From Mariniblastus sp. (GTDB lineage Bacteria > Planctomycetota > Planctomycetia > Pirellulales > Pirellulaceae), in the NCBI GenBank assembly GCA_028823415.1, contig JAPKBL010000024.1:1-57338 (forward strand): a stretch of 57,338 nucleotides of DNA, written 5' to 3'. Under the pieces are notes generated by a model. It ran no database searches and was not told the origin of the DNA. It saw nothing but the letters and a program-made list of their open reading frames with translations. Each line of letters begins with the position of its first letter. Position 1 is the first letter of the stretch. The translations under genes were made by a program, and so were the position numbers. Positions 9,327 to 18,383 of the stretch are shown in pieces.

Positions 9327-10103
9327 TTAGAAATCACTGCCGCGATCACCACCGCGATCACTACCGCGATCACTACCGCGATCACTACCACGATCACCAC
9401 CACGATCACCACCACGACCCCAAGCGCCGCGTGTTGGCTCCGGGAACTCAAAGGCGTCTCCCATCAACTCCTCATACTTAGCTAGTTGATCTTTTGTGAG
9501 AACCGATGAGAAAATCTCGTCTTGCGCCTGCGCCTGCAATTTCGCGACTTTCTCTTTCAGTCGCTTGCTAACTTCGGCCGCCTTTTCTTTCAGCTCTTCG
9601 ACCTGCTCTTCGGTGAGTCCTAAATCTTCCACCAAACTGCTTGACATACTACCACTCTGCGGACCGCCACTGCGTTTACTCTGTGCTTGGTTAAAAATTT
9701 GCTTAAGACGAGAGATCTGATGAGGAAGCAGTTCTTCCATCACCTCATTCTCGAGTCCTGTGTTGGCTTCTTTCATTTCATCCTGGATCTCTTTGAAGAG
9801 CTCTTGTCGCTCGTCATTGTCGAGCCCTTGCATCCGATCCCGCGCACCCATGAAAACTTCGCGCATCATTTCACGCTGACGGTCTTGCGCCTCTTTGATG
9901 GCGTCTACCTGATCCGACACCAACTCAAGTTCTTTTTGAATACCCTCTTGCCCAAGCAAATTCAACTGTGAGACCTGCCCCCACATTGAGCCACCGCCAC
10001 CTCGAGTCCGACCGCCCTGTTGAGCCATCGCAACATCTGCCGCTACAAGAAACGCACACAAAACTGCGAGTGCGAGGACTTGAGTTCTGCCTCGAAAAAC
10101 CAT
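9327..10103 (-). CDS. Exported LTxxQ-like helical protein with Gly-Asp-Arg repeat tail
   Basis: The second of two close ATGs (10103) is chosen because AGGAG lies six bases before it, while the first (10109) touches it. A signal peptide VLALAVLCAFLVAADVAMAQ precedes a Gly-rich linker. The body is charged and helical, with three motifs related to LTxxQ: LVSDQVDAIKE, LTEEQVEELKE and LTKDQLAKYEEL, loosely recalling the Spy/CpxP periplasmic family. The tail from about residue 232 is GRGGDRGGDRGSDR repeated to the end. Function is not known; a periplasmic chaperone or metal-responsive role is only a guess. Monocistronic, with its own terminator. Confidence 0.75.
   Translation of the reverse strand: MVFRGRTQVLALAVLCAFLVAADVAMAQQGGRTRGGGGSMWGQVSQLNLLGQEGIQKELELVSDQVDAIKEAQDRQREMMREVFMGARDRMQGLDNDERQELFKEIQDEMKEANTGLENEVMEELLPHQISRLKQIFNQAQSKRSGGPQSGSMSSSLVEDLGLTEEQVEELKEKAAEVSKRLKEKVAKLQAQAQDEIFSSVLTKDQLAKYEELMGDAFEFPEPTRGAWGRGGDRGGDRGSDRGSDRGSDRGGDRGSDF
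9333..9413 (-). repeat. 12-base coding repeat for the GDRG/GSDR tail
   Basis: Units of 12 bases reading cgatcaccacca, cgatcactaccg and close variants encode seven Gly-Gly/Ser-Asp-Arg blocks at the C-terminus of the exported protein. The units differ mainly at Gly-Gly versus Gly-Ser. Such arrays can expand or shrink by slippage without frameshift. Confidence 0.85.
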
Positions 10104-10486
10104 CACCATCTCCTGAATTTGATATGTGGGACAAATTTAGTATTGAGTCGCAAACAAACCCGCTCAAGACCACGTTTCCTCGAATCCGCACGAGCGTCGT
10201 CTATTTATAAACCACGAAAACGCCAGCAGGTTCCGAACCAATAATAAAAGCGGGTCTTTATTTTGACCGCTTGCTTGGAGCGACACAATCCAAGCTTCCT
10301 TAAAAAAACATCAGTTTTAAAGGGAATTTTGGGCCAACCCCGCCATTTCGGCCATCATCCAGAACCCAAACTGCCTGTCCAGCACAAACGAATGTCTCTT
10401 ATTTTTAGATTTTTGGAATTTTTTTGAATCCTAAACAAAGCAGCTTTTCGGGACTCCCTAGAATTTAAAGATACTATTTCGGCCTT
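10104..10486. other. Spacer between two minus-strand genes
   Basis: No gene is supported. An imperfect stem lies at about 10247-10272 (aagcgggtc with gaccgctt), next to a second one (gcttgga with tccaagc, about 10272-10295). Neither has a proper T tract on the minus strand, so a terminator for the upstream thioredoxin-protease gene is possible but not clear. The stretch must also carry the promoter of the gene at 9327-10103. Confidence 0.4.
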
Positions 10487-11938
10487 TTAGCGATTCTCCC
10501 TCGTCCGCGACGAAGTGATCTCCAACTGCTTGGTCGAGGGCAAACGGCCCTGCTGAAACGCGCGAACACTGCCAAGCAGTTCCGAAGAGGGATTCTCAAC
10601 AGTAATCAACTCTGATTCACCTGACTCATTTTGAATGATGATTATCACCTTGCTCCCCTGTGGCCTCGCCCCGCCAACTGAGACATCGCGCCGATCAACT
10701 TGCGAGGCAGTGAAGAGACCCCTTTCCACGACCTCCTCAAAACCTCCGGACGCGACGAGCGCTTGAGCCCCCGAAACCCCACCGCTTAGCAGATACTCTT
10801 TCTCGACAACAGGCTCAAACAGATTAGCTAAATTCGCTTCATCAATCACCCAGTAAACCGAGTCGAGGCCTGTGTAGATCCCTTCATCTGCGTCACAAAT
10901 ACGAGCATTGCAGACACCGATCAATTTTCCGTCCTGCATAAACAAACCGCCGCCACTTCGCCCCTGAACCGGACTACCAACAATGTCGAATTTATAAATC
11001 CCGTCATAGTTTGATACTTTTTTAATCTGCGTCTGCCTAATCGTTGGCCCTGTCTCGCGAATCGCATTATAAGTTTCGCCAAGGCTCGGGCGATTACTCA
11101 AATCGCAACCCACCGTGAACAATCCGTCGAAACCAAATTCCTTTGTCGATCTCGGAGCAATGGGGTTAACCGGCAACCTAATACCTGGGTGGTTAACATG
11201 GACCAATGCAACATCGCGATTGGTGGCGTCCCACTTAAGCAAAGTGCCCCCAAATTCATGGAACCCTCCATCGCCGGTGCCCATAATGACAGTGACTTTC
11301 CCCTCTCCATTGGACTCACGAAATAGGTGGCCACACGTCAAGATCAGGCTTGTGTCACCTTTGTTATAAATCGCCGTCCCACTAGCAAAATCTACATACG
11401 GTTCCGTCGCCACATCCAATCCAATCTTCACAGTCGCCGCCAGCGCCAAGCTCTCGTTAGCGTTTTTTCCGTAGGTCGTTCCTGCCTGGGTAGCGTTAGC
11501 CAAACTCGGATTAGAGTTTTGGGGCTCACTCCAAATTAATTTGTCCGGGAGTCTTTTTTGCTTGACGGGGCGAGGGCTTACTCCCGCACTCGTGAACCAA
11601 CCTTGCAAAATATCCTGACCGACGATGCCCGAATAACGTTTCACGATTCTATCGTTATTCAACATTACGACGGTGGGCGTACGTTCCACTTTCGCCCATT
11701 GAGCCCAAGCACGGTTATTCTCCAAATGAACGATTTTGACGGGATACCCCTGTTTCACCAAGGCATCAATTACAGGGTCCATTTGCCGACACGGTGGGCA
11801 GTTTTGCTGAGTCACGAAATACAGGCAAGGCGGGGGCGTACTCGGAGAAGATTGACCGCTAACGCTCGATGGCAACAAGAAAATGCAACTTATCAGCACA
11901 ACAAACAGCGGCAACTCTATTGAAAATTTACCTCTCAT
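10487..11938 (-). CDS. Exported thioredoxin-trypsin fusion protein
   Basis: The start at 11938 (483 residues) is chosen for the GGAGG site six bases upstream; the frame continues upstream without one. A signal peptide (PLFVVLISCIFLLPSSVSG) is followed by a short thioredoxin-like domain with the redox motif CPPC at residues 47-50 and the cis-proline segment ERTPTVVML. A trypsin-like domain follows with a visible catalytic triad: His204 in LTCGHLF, Asp242 in NRDVALVHV and Ser328 in QGRSGGGLF. Known families suggest thiol redox control or folding plus proteolysis in the periplasm; the substrate is unknown. A C-terminal extension of about 120 residues has no recognised domain. Confidence 0.8.
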   Translation of the reverse strand: MRGKFSIELPLFVVLISCIFLLPSSVSGQSSPSTPPPCLYFVTQQNCPPCRQMDPVIDALVKQGYPVKIVHLENNRAWAQWAKVERTPTVVMLNNDRIVKRYSGIVGQDILQGWFTSAGVSPRPVKQKRLPDKLIWSEPQNSNPSLANATQAGTTYGKNANESLALAATVKIGLDVATEPYVDFASGTAIYNKGDTSLILTCGHLFRESNGEGKVTVIMGTGDGGFHEFGGTLLKWDATNRDVALVHVNHPGIRLPVNPIAPRSTKEFGFDGLFTVGCDLSNRPSLGETYNAIRETGPTIRQTQIKKVSNYDGIYKFDIVGSPVQGRSGGGLFMQDGKLIGVCNARICDADEGIYTGLDSVYWVIDEANLANLFEPVVEKEYLLSGGVSGAQALVASGGFEEVVERGLFTASQVDRRDVSVGGARPQGSKVIIIIQNESGESELITVENPSSELLGSVRAFQQGRLPSTKQLEITSSRTRENR

Positions 11939-12245
11939 CCGTTCCCTCCATGGAATGGTAGATTTAAAGATTAGGTTTCGAGCCAAAACCACCCCGATTA
12001 ATCCGCGATCATTTCGTCCTTGAAACAACCTCTGATACTGATACCGGGCGTAGTCAAATCTCCAGAATCACTGAAACTCGAGAACTGGCTTGCTTTTTTT
12101 GCACCTTTTGTGCCAAACCGCTAAAGCATTAGAATGTAATTGCCGAAACGCTCCAAGCTCGAATTATTTTCCCGACAATTTGTTGCTATAAGAGAGCTAG
12201 CAAGTGCGATGAATTCTGTGGATGGGAACTAGGAGCCTTCTGAAC

Positions 12246-13817
12246 ATGGTTGAAAAAAATACAAAACTCGGGTTTAACCTGTGTAAATTCTTCGCGACAG
12301 CACTTTTTCTTGCAGTCACCGCAGATGCACTGGGAGCTATCTATCAAGCGGCCTCGGTTCCCGACGCAACACGCCCTAGGCCGGCTAAAATTACCAACCC
12401 TGCTGTCATCGAATTCAAGGGGGAAATCCAATCCCAGCTCAAGATGTATTTTGATAATCGATTTGAAATGGCTCGCCGAGCCGGTGTCGATCTTTTAATC
12501 ATCGAAATCGATAGCCCCGGAGGCTTAAAACTGGAAAGCCTCGAGATGGCAAGAAAGTTAAGAGACTGCCAATGGGCCTACACTGTTGCCATCATTTCCA
12601 ACGAGGCAATTTCAGGAGGGGCACTCGTTGCTCTGGGTTGCGATGAAATCCTGATCGATCCTAACGCAAAATTTGGGGACATCGGCGAGATTGGCTACGA
12701 CCCGGAACAGGGGGCATTTCGACTTATTGAACCGAAACTCGAATCCTATTTATCTCGTGACGCGCGTGACTTGGCTGAGTCCAAGGGACGTTCCCCGGAT
12801 CTCGCCGAGGCTCTGATTGACAAAGATGTTCTGGTCTATCAAAAACCGGACCCAAAAGATTTGGAGGGGCCGCCGCTCTTTCGATCAGTTCGATCCGACG
12901 CTGCGGAAAAGCCTGCCACCCCATGGCAATTAGTTCCAGAATCGGGGCCCGAAAGATTCTTGACCCTCAGTGGCCAGCGGACACTCCAGCTTGGAATTGC
13001 TCAGGGGATGGCGACGACGCCCGAAGCGTTGGCGAACGAATTCAAGTTCCCGAGAGAATCAATCAAGGTCTACTCTTTAAAGCTCACGGACAAGGTCGCC
13101 CACTTTCTTAACAATCCCATCATCACGGTGCTCCTGATTCTGTTTGGCATGATCGCTCTTTATTTTGAGCTTAGCGCCCCAGGCTTAGGCGTCGGCGGCC
13201 TCCTTAGCGGATTCGCAGCCGTTCTATTTTTCTGGAGTCGGTTCCTAGCTGGTACTTCCGGCTGGCTGGAAGTCATCCTTTTCTTGGCCGGCATCGCTTT
13301 TATTTTTGCAGAGCTATTTATTATTCCGGGGTTTGGAGTATCCGGCATCGCTGGAATTGCCATGCTGTTTAGCAGTGTGGTGCTGGCCGGACAAAACTTT
13401 GTACTACCGGCAACGCCTGACCAGTGGGACCGCTCAATCGCCTCGACGTTCACACTCTTACTCGCGTGTACAGGCTTTATCGTCGCCGCAATTTTTATCA
13501 CAAAAAAGATGGGATCCATTCCGATCCTCAACAAGATGATTTTATCCACCAAACCTTTTTCATCACAAAACACATTAACGGACTCTGCAGGCAAACCCGT
13601 CCCAGCACCTCACCCAGTTGTCTCGGTCGGAGATTGGGGGAAATCGGAGTCGCAGCTGCGACCGGCAGGACGGGCCAAATTCAACGATCGATCCATCGAT
13701 GTCGTTAGCGATGGCGCATTCGTTGAAGCGGGTGTTCCCATCCGTGTCATAGAAATCCAAGGCAGCATCATTCGGGTAACTCAAGTTGACCGAAAAATCC
13801 CAGATGCAAACTCTTAA
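12246..13817 (+). CDS. NfeD/ClpP-class membrane-bound serine protease
   Basis: The start at 12246 is preferred because AGGAG lies ten bases upstream; a start at 12222 in the same frame is possible. A signal or anchor segment is followed by a ClpP/crotonase-fold domain with EIDSPGG (about 88-94) and AISGGALVALGCDEI, where the Ser is the probable nucleophile. Several membrane helices lie in the middle (NNPIITVLLILFGMIALYFEL, LLSGFAAVLFFW, ILFLAGIAFIFAELFIIPGFG). The soluble NfeD OB-fold at the C-terminus ends in VPIRVIEIQGSIIRVTQV. Related proteins cleave membrane-protein partners such as stomatins, but no stomatin gene lies beside it. Divergent from the thioredoxin-protease gene. Confidence 0.85.
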   Translation: MVEKNTKLGFNLCKFFATALFLAVTADALGAIYQAASVPDATRPRPAKITNPAVIEFKGEIQSQLKMYFDNRFEMARRAGVDLLIIEIDSPGGLKLESLEMARKLRDCQWAYTVAIISNEAISGGALVALGCDEILIDPNAKFGDIGEIGYDPEQGAFRLIEPKLESYLSRDARDLAESKGRSPDLAEALIDKDVLVYQKPDPKDLEGPPLFRSVRSDAAEKPATPWQLVPESGPERFLTLSGQRTLQLGIAQGMATTPEALANEFKFPRESIKVYSLKLTDKVAHFLNNPIITVLLILFGMIALYFELSAPGLGVGGLLSGFAAVLFFWSRFLAGTSGWLEVILFLAGIAFIFAELFIIPGFGVSGIAGIAMLFSSVVLAGQNFVLPATPDQWDRSIASTFTLLLACTGFIVAAIFITKKMGSIPILNKMILSTKPFSSQNTLTDSAGKPVPAPHPVVSVGDWGKSESQLRPAGRAKFNDRSIDVVSDGAFVEAGVPIRVIEIQGSIIRVTQVDRKIPDANS

Positions 13818-13880
13818 TCAACTCATCTCGGTTTCCACCAAGCTGGAGCCAAGAAAATCAACACAGCCTAACGAACGCGA

Positions 13881-16800
13881 TTACTCATGCTCGCCACCGC
13901 TCGGTTCCGACTTTCGATTTGCAAGAAACTCGACCAGATCGCGAACCTCTTTTTTCGTCAACTGATTTATCAGATCGGCTGGCATCGATGACTTCCCCGG
14001 CCTCCGGTCGTCAATTGATTCTTGAGCTATCACGATTTCTTTGCCATCCGCATCCAACAACACGAGCGATTCATCGGTCTCACGCTTCACAATCCCGACG
14101 AACAACTCACCTTCATCAGTCGTCACTTTGATCTGAGTATACCCCTCCGCAACCACCTTGTTGGGATGCACGATCGACTCTAGCAGGTATTGCCGGTCTT
14201 TGGTTTTTCCAATCGAAGAAAGCTCCGGGCCGACTTGACCGCCGGTTCCATCGACTCGATGACATCGAACACAAGAGACTTCTGTTTTGCCATAAAATAT
14301 TTTTGACCCTTTGGTATCATTTCCACCGATCTTCGTGTCGGCAAAGGAAGCAACCAATTCATCTGGATCGGCCGTCGCTGAGAGGTAAACCGCCAGTTGC
14401 TTTTTTACACTCTCTTCGGATCGTTCGGCGGCCGCGAGGCTAACATCGAGACGAAGGTTCGCTTGAAAATCATTTTCATTGATCCGCTTTAGCATTTTGG
14501 TAATCATGTCAGAAGCAAGCTTTGACTTCATCTTGCCAAGCGTTGAGATCGCCGACTGCTGAGTCATTTGCTGACCATTGGCGAGCGTTTCTTTGATCAG
14601 CTTGATCGCCCGTTCTTCATCGATGGCTGAAACTAACTCAATCACAGGCCCGCCTAACTCAACGGGCAATTCACCAAATTCAGACTCAAGCTTCGCCAAA
14701 ACAGAATCCATTCGATCGTACTTCAATTTCGCCAGACTCAATAGCGAAGCGACGCGTTCTTCGGCGCGTCCCTTCCGGTCAACCGCGACTCCCTCTAACA
14801 CCTTTCCGATAGAAGCCAGCTTCAGGTTTCCAGCTGCCGTAATCGCGGCACGGGTCACACCGCCGCCGCCACTTGCAAAGTGCACAAACTCTGGTTCCAA
14901 AGCATTTTTTGCATCCACAACATTCCGCTGACCTCGATCCAGCGGTCGCCAATCGTGCAGCACCATGTCTCGCTCGGGCGGGGCGGCCCAATTTCCGAGT
15001 GCTTCCAGCGCCTCGACGCGACGAGCTTCTTCAATCACTTCATTGCGAGCAATAGAAACCAGCGCCTTCGCATTCCCTGAAGCACCCACACGAGCATTGG
15101 CACTTACAATTCGTCGAATCAAGGCATCCGAGGCGACAAATTCATTGATTCGTCCCGCCAATCCCGCCAACTTCGCCATTTCCGATTGAACGTCAACATC
15201 ATGTACCACTCGGGCCGCTTCCAAGACGATTTTGATTTCGCGATCCTCTAACAAACGGCCCACAATTCTCGCAGCCTGAGCTTGGTAGCGCAATGAATTT
15301 TCCTCGTTCGAGAGGAGTGCCTTCCTCATCGCCACACACAAAGCGATGCGAACGCTCGACGATTCGTGCCCAACCAAATTGGCGACTCGCTCGGAGCCAT
15401 CCAACGCGTTTCGAATATAGATTCCGTTGAGCGCCATAATGCCGCCGTGCCGAACGATTGGATCAGAGTCAGCGTTATCGACGAGCATCTTGACGACCGC
15501 ATCAACATCGCCATCGGTGCCAACTTTTGCCAGTGCCATTGCTGCTCGGTAACGAACTCGCAAGTTTTCGTGGCTTAGCAACCCTGAGATGACGGAGTTA
15601 TCGGTGTACCTGCTATCGGCGACAATCCCGCAAGCCGCACCACTGACCTCAGCATCCTCGTCCCGCAGGAGCCCTTTCAAAAAACTACTCTCAAAGGAAA
15701 CCTGCTGGCCTTGGGCGACTCGCGCCAACTGCCCGATTCCCCAAATAGCGTGAAGCCGTCCCAACGTATCGACTTTCGCATCCACCGCAATCGATTTCAG
15801 CGTCGCCAAATCGTGACGCGCTACCAGCTCAAACTGTGACTCCATTCTCACTCGCTGATCAGGGTGCGAAATCAACACCCGAAGGTTTTCAACCGGTTGG
15901 CTCTGCAGCCCCTGCCTAAGCAAAGACTCGACCTGTTTCACGATTGCCGTCTCTTGAATCTTGGGATCTGCGAATGCATAAATTCGGCCTTTGTTCTCAC
16001 CTTTCCAACCGAAGACCCAGTCGGAAGTGTACAACTTGCCGTCGGACCCAAAATCGAGATCCGTGACGAGCATGTTCCAGAACGGCTTTTCGTCCTCGAC
16101 GACTTCCCAGTAGGCCCCCTTAGCCTTGTTGCGCCACGAACGAATCCCGCTTTGAGCAGCATCTCCGCGAAAATCGCAAAGAAAAAACCGGCCACGAAAA
16201 TCTTCACCAAATCCGGTTCCTGGATAATATTCCAATCCCGATGGACCGTCCGCTATGTTGGCAATCGGTGGAATAATATAAGCCGGTGTCTCGCCGTTGA
16301 AGGGATACCAAATCTTTTCTCGATTAAACGGCCCCCGGTCCTGTTGGTACTGATAGTACATTCTCCAACCCGTGTCCCCGCCCTCGATGATCTCTACCCA
16401 TCTCGCCTTATCGCCGCTGTCTGAGTTGTTATCGCCAGAGAAAAGATTCCCGAAATCATCAAAAGCCAATTCCTGTGGATTGCGAAAACCTGTCGCGATG
16501 ACTTCTAACTGACTGCCGTCAAGTTCGCATCGAAACACTGCTCCCGAAGCCGGATCTTTGATGGCTGGCGAAAGGTTATAGCCGCGATCCCCAATGCTAA
16601 AATAAAGCCTTCCGTCAGGTCCGACAATCAAACCATGCATGTCGTGACCTCGAAACGCGTAGCGGACGCCGTAACCGGTGTGGAGCGATTTACGAATCTC
16701 AGCAACCCCGTCGCCGTCAGCATCTTGCAATTCGAATAAATCCGGGATGCATGTGTAATAAACCTTGCCCCGATAAGAAAGCACACCGGCACCAGTACCC

Positions 16801-17339
16801 ATTTCTAGTTGGTTATAACGGTCCGAGAATACCGTTATTGAATCTGGCTTTCCGTTACCATTGGTGTCTTTTAATAAACGAATTCGATCGTCCTTGGCCG
16901 TGTAGGTTTTGTCTGCATCAGGAATATATTTCCTGACATAGTCGATTCGATCCTGCACCGTCTGAGCCGCCAATTCTTCATCCATCCAATGGGCATGGTT
17001 ACGGTTGTCTTCAACACCTTTCTCTTGCCGAAAAGTCTCGCAAACATAAATATTCCCTTGATAATCGCGATGAAAGGCCACGATATTGGCAACATCCGGC
17101 TCTGCCGCAATCATTTCACATTCGACGTTTGCCGGAAATTTAAATTGCGAGATCGCTGCCTGACCTTCTTCGCTCGCCGGTTCAATGACAGGTTCCTCAG
17201 GAATCGGTACCTGAATTGACTGCGATTGTGACTCGGCAGAAAAACCGAAGACGACGGAAAGCCATACTAGCGAAAGAGCCGCCACTTTAAATTTAACCCG
17301 ACCGACACCAAGCGGTTTAATTGTTTTGAATTTTTGCAT
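13881..17339 (-). CDS. PVC-type membrane-bound dehydrogenase with HEAT repeats and haem domain
   Basis: The start at 17339 gives MQKFKTIKPLG and then a hydrophobic signal (VAALSLVWLSVVFGFSAESQSQ); the open frame continues to 17450. The first half is a beta-propeller sugar-dehydrogenase-like domain, opening KFPANVECEMIAAEPDVANIVAFHRDYQGN and containing ATGFRNPQELAFDDFGNLFSGDNN. About 500 residues of HEAT-like helical repeats follow (for example HENLRVRYRAAMALAKVG). The end is the PVC-specific haem-binding domain with CVRCH and VGPELSSIGKTKDRQYLLESIVHPNKVVAEGY. The architecture is widespread in planctomycetes and verrucomicrobia and is thought to oxidise sugars or related compounds in the periplasm. 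The substrate is unknown. Confidence 0.87.
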   Translation of the reverse strand: MQKFKTIKPLGVGRVKFKVAALSLVWLSVVFGFSAESQSQSIQVPIPEEPVIEPASEEGQAAISQFKFPANVECEMIAAEPDVANIVAFHRDYQGNIYVCETFRQEKGVEDNRNHAHWMDEELAAQTVQDRIDYVRKYIPDADKTYTAKDDRIRLLKDTNGNGKPDSITVFSDRYNQLEMGTGAGVLSYRGKVYYTCIPDLFELQDADGDGVAEIRKSLHTGYGVRYAFRGHDMHGLIVGPDGRLYFSIGDRGYNLSPAIKDPASGAVFRCELDGSQLEVIATGFRNPQELAFDDFGNLFSGDNNSDSGDKARWVEIIEGGDTGWRMYYQYQQDRGPFNREKIWYPFNGETPAYIIPPIANIADGPSGLEYYPGTGFGEDFRGRFFLCDFRGDAAQSGIRSWRNKAKGAYWEVVEDEKPFWNMLVTDLDFGSDGKLYTSDWVFGWKGENKGRIYAFADPKIQETAIVKQVESLLRQGLQSQPVENLRVLISHPDQRVRMESQFELVARHDLATLKSIAVDAKVDTLGRLHAIWGIGQLARVAQGQQVSFESSFLKGLLRDEDAEVSGAACGIVADSRYTDNSVISGLLSHENLRVRYRAAMALAKVGTDGDVDAVVKMLVDNADSDPIVRHGGIMALNGIYIRNALDGSERVANLVGHESSSVRIALCVAMRKALLSNEENSLRYQAQAARIVGRLLEDREIKIVLEAARVVHDVDVQSEMAKLAGLAGRINEFVASDALIRRIVSANARVGASGNAKALVSIARNEVIEEARRVEALEALGNWAAPPERDMVLHDWRPLDRGQRNVVDAKNALEPEFVHFASGGGGVTRAAITAAGNLKLASIGKVLEGVAVDRKGRAEERVASLLSLAKLKYDRMDSVLAKLESEFGELPVELGGPVIELVSAIDEERAIKLIKETLANGQQMTQQSAISTLGKMKSKLASDMITKMLKRINENDFQANLRLDVSLAAAERSEESVKKQLAVYLSATADPDELVASFADTKIGGNDTKGSKIFYGKTEVSCVRCHRVDGTGGQVGPELSSIGKTKDRQYLLESIVHPNKVVAEGYTQIKVTTDEGELFVGIVKRETDESLVLLDADGKEIVIAQESIDDRRPGKSSMPADLINQLTKKEVRDLVEFLANRKSEPSGGEHE

Positions 17340-17890
17340 AATGTCACCCATTACTTTCTTACAGCCGAGATCGGAAAGGCGATGAGATGGATCGACCAAA
17401 ACGATTTTCAGGAATACTAAACAGATCCAATGAACGGACTTGATTGGCATTGATTGTCACTCACCACGAACAATTGGCAAACCCAAGTTGAGAACAGGCC
17501 CGAATATATTTCGGTGGAGTCCGTTAATTAAAATCCTCCAAACCCAAAATCCTCCCAACCGATTTTGTCCTTGATGATCAGTTCGCCAAAACCGCATCGA
17601 CCGACCGATCCGCCCGTTTTGTTGGCCGCAGCCGCGCTCCACTAAATAAGAATAAGAATCGGTCAGTTATCTCTTTCTGTTCTACTGGAAACGAAGTAAA
17701 CCAACGCTCGCTGCTCTATTCCATCCCAACACCCCGCCAGGCTACGGATAATCCAGAATTATCTGCGCTAACAACCAAGCTACATCCTGTCAGAACAAAG
17801 AAGCCCTCGAACACCAATCCACCGCCTAAGATAATTAAAGGCACCGCTAACAGGAATTAACGAATCCAATGGGCACCTTACTCGCGAGCC

Positions 17891-17907
17891 CCGACGGGGC
17901 CCGTCGG
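17891..17907. repeat. 17-base perfect palindrome
   Basis: CCGACGGG, one G, then CCCGTCGG: eight paired bases around a single centre. It is GC-rich compared with its surroundings. It could be a protein-binding site; no neighbour identifies a regulator. Confidence 0.6.
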
Positions 17908-18037
17908 AAGTACTGTCAAAACACAACCGATAAGTTTTGGTTATCAATCACAAAACACCATTGGGCTTCTAGATTTACTATCAAAAAAACTCAAACTGGG
18001 CTTTCCGACTAATCTGGATTAACTAAGATTACGCGAT

Positions 18038-18052
18038 GGCAGAATTTCTGCC
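18038..18052. repeat. 15-base perfect palindrome
   Basis: GGCAGAA, one T, then TTCTGCC. It is about 330 bases upstream of the fusA start, too tight at the centre for an RNA hairpin of full length, so a dimeric DNA-binding site is the more natural reading. Confidence 0.5.
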
Positions 18053-18181
18053 GTTGAGCCATGAAATCAAAGAATAGCAATCTATTTAATGCTTTTTGGA
18101 ATCTCTGCATTTAGTTGCCCGTTGGATTGAACGCCAATCATCCAATCGGATTGTCTCACAGACGATATAACTGTGTGCCGG

Positions 18182-18237
18182 TCTAGTTGGAACTTGCGGT
18201 GGAATAGGTCGAATTAACCTAGACCCGATCAACTAGA
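18182..18237 (+). promoter_or_regulatory. Candidate structured leader element upstream of fusA
   Basis: TCTAGTTG at 18182-18189 pairs perfectly with CAACTAGA at 18230-18237. An inner pair GGTC/GACC (18207-18210 with 18222-18225) sits inside, and five T residues follow the outer arm. It may be a leader hairpin or an attenuator-like element; the T run is short. Nothing known is claimed. Confidence 0.35.
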
Positions 18238-18255
18238 TTTTTGTATAGATTATTC

Positions 18256-18272
18256 GCAAATCAGCGATTTGC
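18256..18272 (+). promoter_or_regulatory. Seven-base-pair hairpin upstream of fusA
   Basis: GCAAATC and GATTTGC pair perfectly around the loop AGC. It is 111 bases before the chosen fusA start. A role in the mRNA leader is possible but not shown. Confidence 0.35.
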
Positions 18273-18383
18273 TCTACACACGATACCGAGGTGCGTTGCC
18301 TCAGACTGGCCGGCGGGTCCGAAATTCGGAAGCGGCCAAACTGTTTCACTCAAAGAATAAAGTTAATTGTTGACGGTGCATTG

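Larger units (their letters stand above)
17340..18383. other. Long inverted-repeat-rich spacer before fusA
   Basis: About one kilobase with no supported gene; the short frames on either strand lack coding character. It lies between divergent genes, so it should hold both promoters. It contains several near-perfect palindromes or stem-loops, listed separately (17891-17907, 18038-18052, 18182-18237, 18256-18272). The last two fall within about 200 bases of the fusA start and could form a structured leader. Confidence 0.6.

Noticed and set aside
9333..9413. Regular repeat units that might look like a CRISPR array
   Set aside because: The repeats are 12 bases, contiguous and in frame, with no spacers.
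10240..10300. Stem-loops that might be a terminator for the gene at 10487-11938
   Set aside because: The stems are imperfect and more than 180 bases from the stop, without a T tract on the minus strand.
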